Assembly (NCBI GenBank): GCA_015680685.1
Contig: MNCI01003660.1
Coordinates: forward strand, 673,101 to 733,100
Direction: 5' to 3'
Length of the DNA stretch: 60,000 nt
DNA from: Gnetum montanum
Taxonomy: Eukaryota > Streptophyta > Gnetopsida > Gnetales > Gnetaceae
Shown in pieces: positions 55,498 through 60,000 of the stretch (positions are counted from its first letter, which is position 1; each line of letters opens with the position of its first letter). The position numbers were made by a program, and so were the translations under genes. The notes beneath the pieces are model-generated. The model worked only from the letters and a program-made list of their open reading frames with translations. It searched no databases and was not told the DNA's origin.

Positions 55498-57420
55498 ATG
55501 TCTTCTTCTCATAGGAGTGATTCTCCATCCAAGTTTGATGTAGTACATTAGTAGGTACCCTAATAATATAGAGTGGTATATGCTCATCTTGATGAGTATG
55601 TACCTAATTTCACCTTAATCCTACATCAAGATGAATAGCTATAGTGGCATGACATGGAGGGCAACATCTTGTTGCTACCAAATCAATCCATTTTTGTAAT
55701 GCTCCAACAAACTCTCATGTGTTTGGGTCTTCATGGACTTCATGCTAAGTACATTATATAGGATAGTGATACTAGGGATTATCATTCCATTAAGGCACAA
55801 TGTCTTAGGGATCACTATCTAGAATAGTTTTAGGAATCTACAAACCAAAAAGGGTTTAATGATTCCCCATTCCTATTGTACTAAAAAGATGGTGGAGAAC
55901 CATTCTCTAGGGGTTTTTCATTTAGTGAAATTCCTCTCTTTAACTTCAATGAAGAAGGTCAAAACAGAAACCTACAATCCATGATCCATAATCCTAGTTT
56001 TGGTAAGCATGGATCCAACGACAGAGGAGGATCTAAGGAGGAGAGTTAGGGTAGGGATGCAGACAAAAAACAAGATCATGATTATGGCCATGATCATTGA
56101 AGAGGCGGTAGTAGGCATGTGATGATGCTAGTTCTCCTTCCTCTTCACCTTCATCATCATCATCGTCATTTTTTGGCTCTAATCACAACTACAAGGGGCA
56201 TGACCATGATGGAGGTGATTGATGGGACCAGAATGATCAAAGGGACTATTGGACAAGTCATGATGAAGGGTATGGGGGTTCAAGAGAGACCTACTATGAT
56301 GAATGAAAGGGTAGAAGAAGGCATCATAGGCACCAAAATCATGACCTTGATGAGCCTTTTCTTGCTACCTAAAGTATGCTAAATATTATAGAGGCAACAA
56401 GAATTCCTAAAAGGAACATTAAGGATAGTTGAATCAAGAGGCTAGACATGAACAATATCCCTAGATTCGAAGGGAGATACAACTCAGATCTGTAGAATCA
56501 TCTTTAAGATTTTCAAGATGCATATGCCTTGCAAAATATAGAAAATGAGGGGCAAAAACTTAAGTTGTTCCCTAGGACACTCATTAAAGAAGCAAAGAAT
56601 TTGTACCAGGTTTTAGAATTGGAATCTATTAGATGATGGAGTACAATGCTTGAATTGTTCAAGATGTACTCTTGAGTATCCAACTTGAGGAGGTAGATCT
56701 AAGGATACAAACAAGGAACACATGAGCCCTTGGATACTACCATAGGCTGATCCTATTTATTATTACATAGATGTCCTAGCCATGATTATTCTCAACTAGA
56801 CTAACTTCATGACATCGTAGATGGGCTTTGATTAGAAACAAGGATAACCCTTGGTGTCTATGCCCAAGGGCGAATGTCAAAATTAAGTGCCCATCAAATC
56901 CAAAGATTGATTGAGTAAGTAGTGAAGGAAGAAGAAAAATTAAGGAAATGAGAAAGTGCAAAAGAGTACAACCACAATCCTTCCATTTATAAGAGAGAGG
57001 TTTGATTCTATGATAGTGAAGAAGAGTCATCACTTGATGAGGTGGTGAATCAAAAAACCTTGCTGCATCAAAAATTTCAATCTAAATTCTAGCAAAGTTG
57101 AATCATTTATGGGACTCTATGAATAGAAGGTTTTAAGCTATCTTAAAAATTGTTAAAGAGTCCAAAGAACAAGGTAGTTATCGTGAGTGCAAGAGGTACA
57201 AGGAAGCTAAACATGCTAATTAAAGAGGTAAGGGAAATATTTTTGTAATAGAGGAAGTCATGGAAAGTAATTTAGATGATGATGGTGGGTGTGACATCTA
57301 TCATTATGAACATCATAAAGGATGTTGTCCCATAGTGTCGCACTTATAGGAGTCTGGGGTGTATGCTTTGAATTCACAACTAGTACAAACGTAAATACCT
57401 AGAAGATTACCTTATCCTCA
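55498..57420 (+). pseudogene. Gag pseudogene of element B
   Basis: Start MSSSHRSD at 55498, the same start as gag of A. N-terminal pieces (VVYAHLDEYVPNFTLI, WHDMEGNILLLP) match A. A Ser/His/Gly/Asp-rich linker (56110-56290) precedes the capsid core (56370-57050). The core contains LNIIEATRIPKRNIKD, NIPRFEGRYNSDL, LIKEAKNLYQVLELES, GRMSKLSAHQIQRLIE and VVKEEEKLRK. A Cys/His piece near 57290 (CDIYHYEHHKGCCP) may be a degenerate nucleocapsid knuckle. Many TAG and TAA stops interrupt the frame. Confidence 0.8.
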
Positions 57421-57979
57421 AGGTAATTCTAGGCAGTTCCACCAACAATAATAGTATTATCCAATTGGAACTCTACTACAACCATATGAGTATTATCATT
57501 AGTGATAGCAACCATAGTGATGGACATTGACATCGCTAAGGTAGCAATACCCTTATAGATAACCTGATCGATATGGGTACTACATTCAGCAACCCTTGTC
57601 TCCATGTGACTCTTTTAGTCACATTTCTACTTTCCAACCTCACTACTACCCTTTTGATTATTATCAAACACATTCTCCACATGCAAGGAAGGAAACCACT
57701 TTTTACCCTTATCCTCCTATTCCTACACATGTTCCTCCATCCTCCGCATAACTACCACCTACTCCATCTCTGTAGGGTGAACTCCTAGCTTAATTGCAAT
57801 AATGCAACATCACCAGGGTAGTTAATCTATAATTGGTTTAGCAACTAAATGGTTTGAACACTCAATTAAAGAAAATACCTTTCTTCCAACCCAGTAGTTT
57901 GCCTAAGCCCTCACATACACCTACAATTGGTAACCTTGTTTCTCTATCTCCCTATGTATCAAATTCCTTCAAGTCCCCT
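57421..57979 (+). pseudogene. Pro-rich gag-protease linker of element B
   Basis: Plus-strand translation is Pro, Tyr, His and Ser rich (for example HARKETTFYPYPPIPTHVPPS near 57675-57740 and PKPSHTPTIGN near 57905). It is the usual low-complexity link between gag and protease in this group. No domain. Confidence 0.55.
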
Positions 57980-58550
57980 TCAAATCAAATTCCACCTTGA
58001 ATCAATACTGTTATGCTGACTCATGCTATATCTAATTGGATTTGGGTTAGCAACCTTCTTAGGAAGTTAACAGATCTTGGGAGTCCTCTTATTTATTTGT
58101 AGATTAGTAGGAATGAACCATGCAAAGCTCTTCTTGATTTAGGTTTTGATGTCAACCTAATTTCTCATGAGATGTATACTATGTGGAACCTCCCTCCTCT
58201 TAAGAAGAACAACATTCAACTAGAGTTGGAAAATTAGTCCATCACTATTCCATTAGGACTAGTAGAAGACATTTTGACCATTGTCTATGAGTGGTCTTAT
58301 CCTACTAATTTCCTAGTGATCAAAGTAAAGAATTATGAGGAGGAATTTCCAATCATCATGGAAAGGGCATGGCTCAACACCATTAATGCAAGAATGGACA
58401 TGAAAGATCTTTCAATAGAAATATCTAAAGAAAACACATTTGGGAGGATTGAGAAGAAGTGTGTTCCATGCATTGCATACAACAATATATGGTGTAATTG
58501 TATGTAGAAACTCTAGTTAGTTAAATAAGTATCCATCTTTGCATGTAAGC
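57980..58550 (+). pseudogene. Retropepsin pseudogene of element B
   Basis: Reads LTDLGSPLIYL, EPCKALLDLGFDVNLISHEMY with the active-site Asp at 58136-58138 (DLGF), LPPLKKNNIQLELE, then the open frame 58274-58507 with YEWSYPTNFLVIKVKNYE, FPIIMERAWLNTIN (LGRAWL end motif, here MERAWL) and KKCVPCIAYNNIWCNCM. The order matches A. The catalytic Asp is kept, unlike in A. A stop before 58274 breaks the frame. Confidence 0.87.
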
Positions 58551-58999
58551 AGTGTGCACCAAAAAAAATTCAAGGGTGTTCGTATGCAACAGCCACAAAA
58601 CAAGAGGGCACCAAGTGGCTGATCGCTAATCCTAAAAGTAGCACTTTGCATAAAACCTACTAAGAACCTAACATGTGCATATGTTGTGGGCATGAATGGA
58701 CTAGAGTAAGTTCATCACCAACTCTCTAATAATGCAGATGATGATACCTACTAGGGAGAGTTGGAAATTCCTAAAAAGTTCAAGCAAGAGCCCCTTGAAT
58801 TAAAAACTTTACTTGCTAGCCTGAAATATGTATTCTTAAAAAATGAAAATTTAGTAATAATCAATGCTAATCTTGCTCCAAAATAGAAATAGATGTTGTT
58901 TAATGTGGTTAAAAAATGGTCAGTAGCCTTTGCTTGGTCATATTCTAAACTCATAGGGATTGATCCTAGGATATGCCAACATTGCATCTACACTAACCT
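58551..58999 (+). pseudogene. Protease-RT linker of element B
   Basis: Degenerate coding sequence equivalent to 45009-44521 of A, containing a short Cys-rich piece (CICCGHEW near 58677-58700). No separate gene seen; the open minus-strand frame 58987-58751 has no support. Confidence 0.5.
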
Positions 59000-59860
59000 A
59001 GCCATGAAGTTGAAGAGGTAGCCACAAAGATAATTGAATCCAAACTAAAGCAGATCATCATGGAGGAAATCAAGCAACTCCTCAAGGTGGGGTTTATCTA
59101 TTCCATTGTGGATAGTGAGTAGGTTAGTCCACTTGTGATTGTGCTAAAGAAAGGAGGCAAATGGTGAGTCTGCATTGATTTTTAATTACTGAATATGGCA
59201 ACATTCAAAGATCATTTTTCATTTCCATTCATTGATTAAGTACAAGACACAATATATAGACATTACTACTACAGTTTTCTAGATGGTTATAGTGGCTATA
59301 ACCAAATTTAGATTGCACCAGAGGACCAGGCCAAGATAACATTCATGAGTTCCTTGTGGACTTTTGCATATCACAAGATGCTTTTTGGTCTATGAAATGC
59401 TCCTGGTACATTCCAACACTTGGTCCTAGGCATTTTTCACTAGCAAATTAGTAGTGGTGTGGAAGTCTTCATGGATAACTTCTCCACCTATGGAGTTATA
59501 TTTGAGCAAGTGCTAGACTACCTTGAGTAAGTACTAAAACGATGTGTTGAAAGAAATCTACAGCTCAACTAGCAAGAGTCACTTGATGGTCTAGGAAGGC
59601 ATTGTATTAGAGCACCAAATATCACAAGTAGGAATTTGGGTAGACCCTAAAAAGATAAGGGTCATCCAAGGAATTATCCACCAACCAAAAATCATCAAAG
59701 ATATTTGATCATTTCTTGGACATACTAGCTACTATTGGAAATTCATAGAGAAATTCTCTAAGATAAAAAAAACCATTAGTTAAGCTAACAAAGAAAGATG
59801 CTTCATTTGTTTGGAGCATGAAATGTGAAAGAGCATTTCAAAAAATGAAGGAGAAACTTG
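59000..59860 (+). pseudogene. Reverse transcriptase pseudogene of element B
   Basis: Reads VATKIIESKLKQIIMEEIKQ and LLKVGFIYSIVDSE (from about 59020), VSPLVIVLKKGGKW (about 59126), NMATFKDHFSFPFID, YYYSFLDGYSGYNQI (about 59267), IAPEDQAKITFM, NAPGTFQHLVLG, and the catalytic region VEVFMDNFSTYG (FMDN at 59468-59479, FMDD expected). The thumb continues with LKRCVERNLQLN and degenerate pieces to about 59800. Scattered stops and at least one frameshift. The lost Asp is a D to N change, which one G to A event would explain. Confidence 0.9.
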
Positions 59861-60000
59861 TTGAAACTACAATTCTACAAGCATCTAATTAGTTCAAACC
59901 ATTTCATGTTATGATGGATGCATCAAATTATGCCTTGGGAGCTATGCTTATGCAAATGGATGACAAGAAACATCAATATTACATCTACTACACAAGCAGA
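59861..60000 (+). pseudogene. RNase H start of element B, truncated by the window
   Basis: Reads ILQASN, then KPFHVMMDASNYALGAMLMQ with the first catalytic Asp kept (MDAS), then DDKKHQYYIYYTSR to the end of the window. Directly follows the RT. Confidence 0.85.

Larger units (their letters stand above)
54533..60000 (+). mobile_element. Ty3/gypsy element B, 5' part, cut by the window end
   Basis: Plus-strand element of the same group as A: 5' LTR (about 54533-55341), primer site (55343-55360), gag (55498 to about 57420), protease (about 57980-58550), RT (about 59000-59800) and the start of RNase H (59860 on). Motif wording agrees closely with A throughout. All domains carry stops. Integrase, any 3' ORF and the 3' LTR would lie beyond the window. 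Confidence 0.85.

Noticed and set aside
56119-56382. Met/His/Leu-rich plus-strand frame of 87 codons
   Set aside because: A frame-shifted shadow of the Ser/His/Asp-rich gag linker of B.
1-60000. Host genes, tRNAs, rRNAs, telomere or organelle sequence
   Set aside because: No host exon pattern, cloverleaf, rRNA core or telomere repeat was seen; all recognised coding motifs belong to retrotransposons.

Overview
The window looks like intergenic DNA from a seed plant with a large, repeat-rich, AT-rich nuclear genome. I recognise no host gene, tRNA, rRNA or bacterial feature. Almost everything recognisable belongs to old, broken LTR retrotransposons. Most are Ty3/gypsy elements whose protease and reverse transcriptase (RT) motifs look like the plant Athila/Tat branch; one internal element and one solo LTR look like Ty1/copia. 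The dense in-frame stops (mostly TAG/TAA where CAG, CAA or TGG would be expected) fit long decay of methylated cytosines. The scarcity of intact genes and the age of the insertions suggest a gymnosperm or another giant-genome plant, but that is inference.

Layout. (1) 1-2830, minus strand: gypsy fragment 'G' (RNase H, RT, protease, gag remnant). (2) About 3809-23005, plus strand: gypsy element 'D', with 5' LTR, tRNA-Asp-type primer site, gag, protease, RT/RNase H, integrase, a long 3' region with a degenerate ORF, and 3' LTR. It is split between RNase H and integrase by copia element 'H' (9727-15753, minus), which keeps both LTRs, primer site, polypurine tract and a gag remnant but has no recognisable pol. 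(3) 23809 to about 28790, minus: 3' end of gypsy element 'C' (3' LTR plus a 3' ORF), with a solo copia LTR (27276-28476, same family as H) inside the ORF. (4) 30189-48750, minus: gypsy element 'A' with both LTRs, gag, protease, RT and the same 3' ORF as C. That ORF is split by a complete nested element 'F' (32463-41763, minus), bounded by a perfect 5-bp target duplication, GTGGT. A 217-base run of N lies where A should have RNase H and integrase. (5) About 49480-54530, minus: gypsy fragment 'E', with deletions in integrase and RT and a 165-bp tandem expansion in gag. (6) 54533-60000, plus: 5' half of gypsy element 'B' (LTR, primer site, gag, protease, RT, start of RNase H), cut by the window end.

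How the parts relate. A, B, C and E are one related group: LTRs of A, B and C align; gag, protease and RT of A, B and E align; and A and C share a 3' ORF with a coiled-coil half and a conserved LGLP-type domain. D and G are more distant relatives. F is the most unusual resident: long LTRs packed with a 10-11 bp inverted repeat, a gag-protease frame, and no RT, RNase H or integrase that I can find. It looks like a non-autonomous gag-only element that would have depended on enzymes from another element. No gene here appears functional: FMDD-type RT boxes are altered in D, A and B, the first integrase aspartate is lost in D, and E has lost RT.
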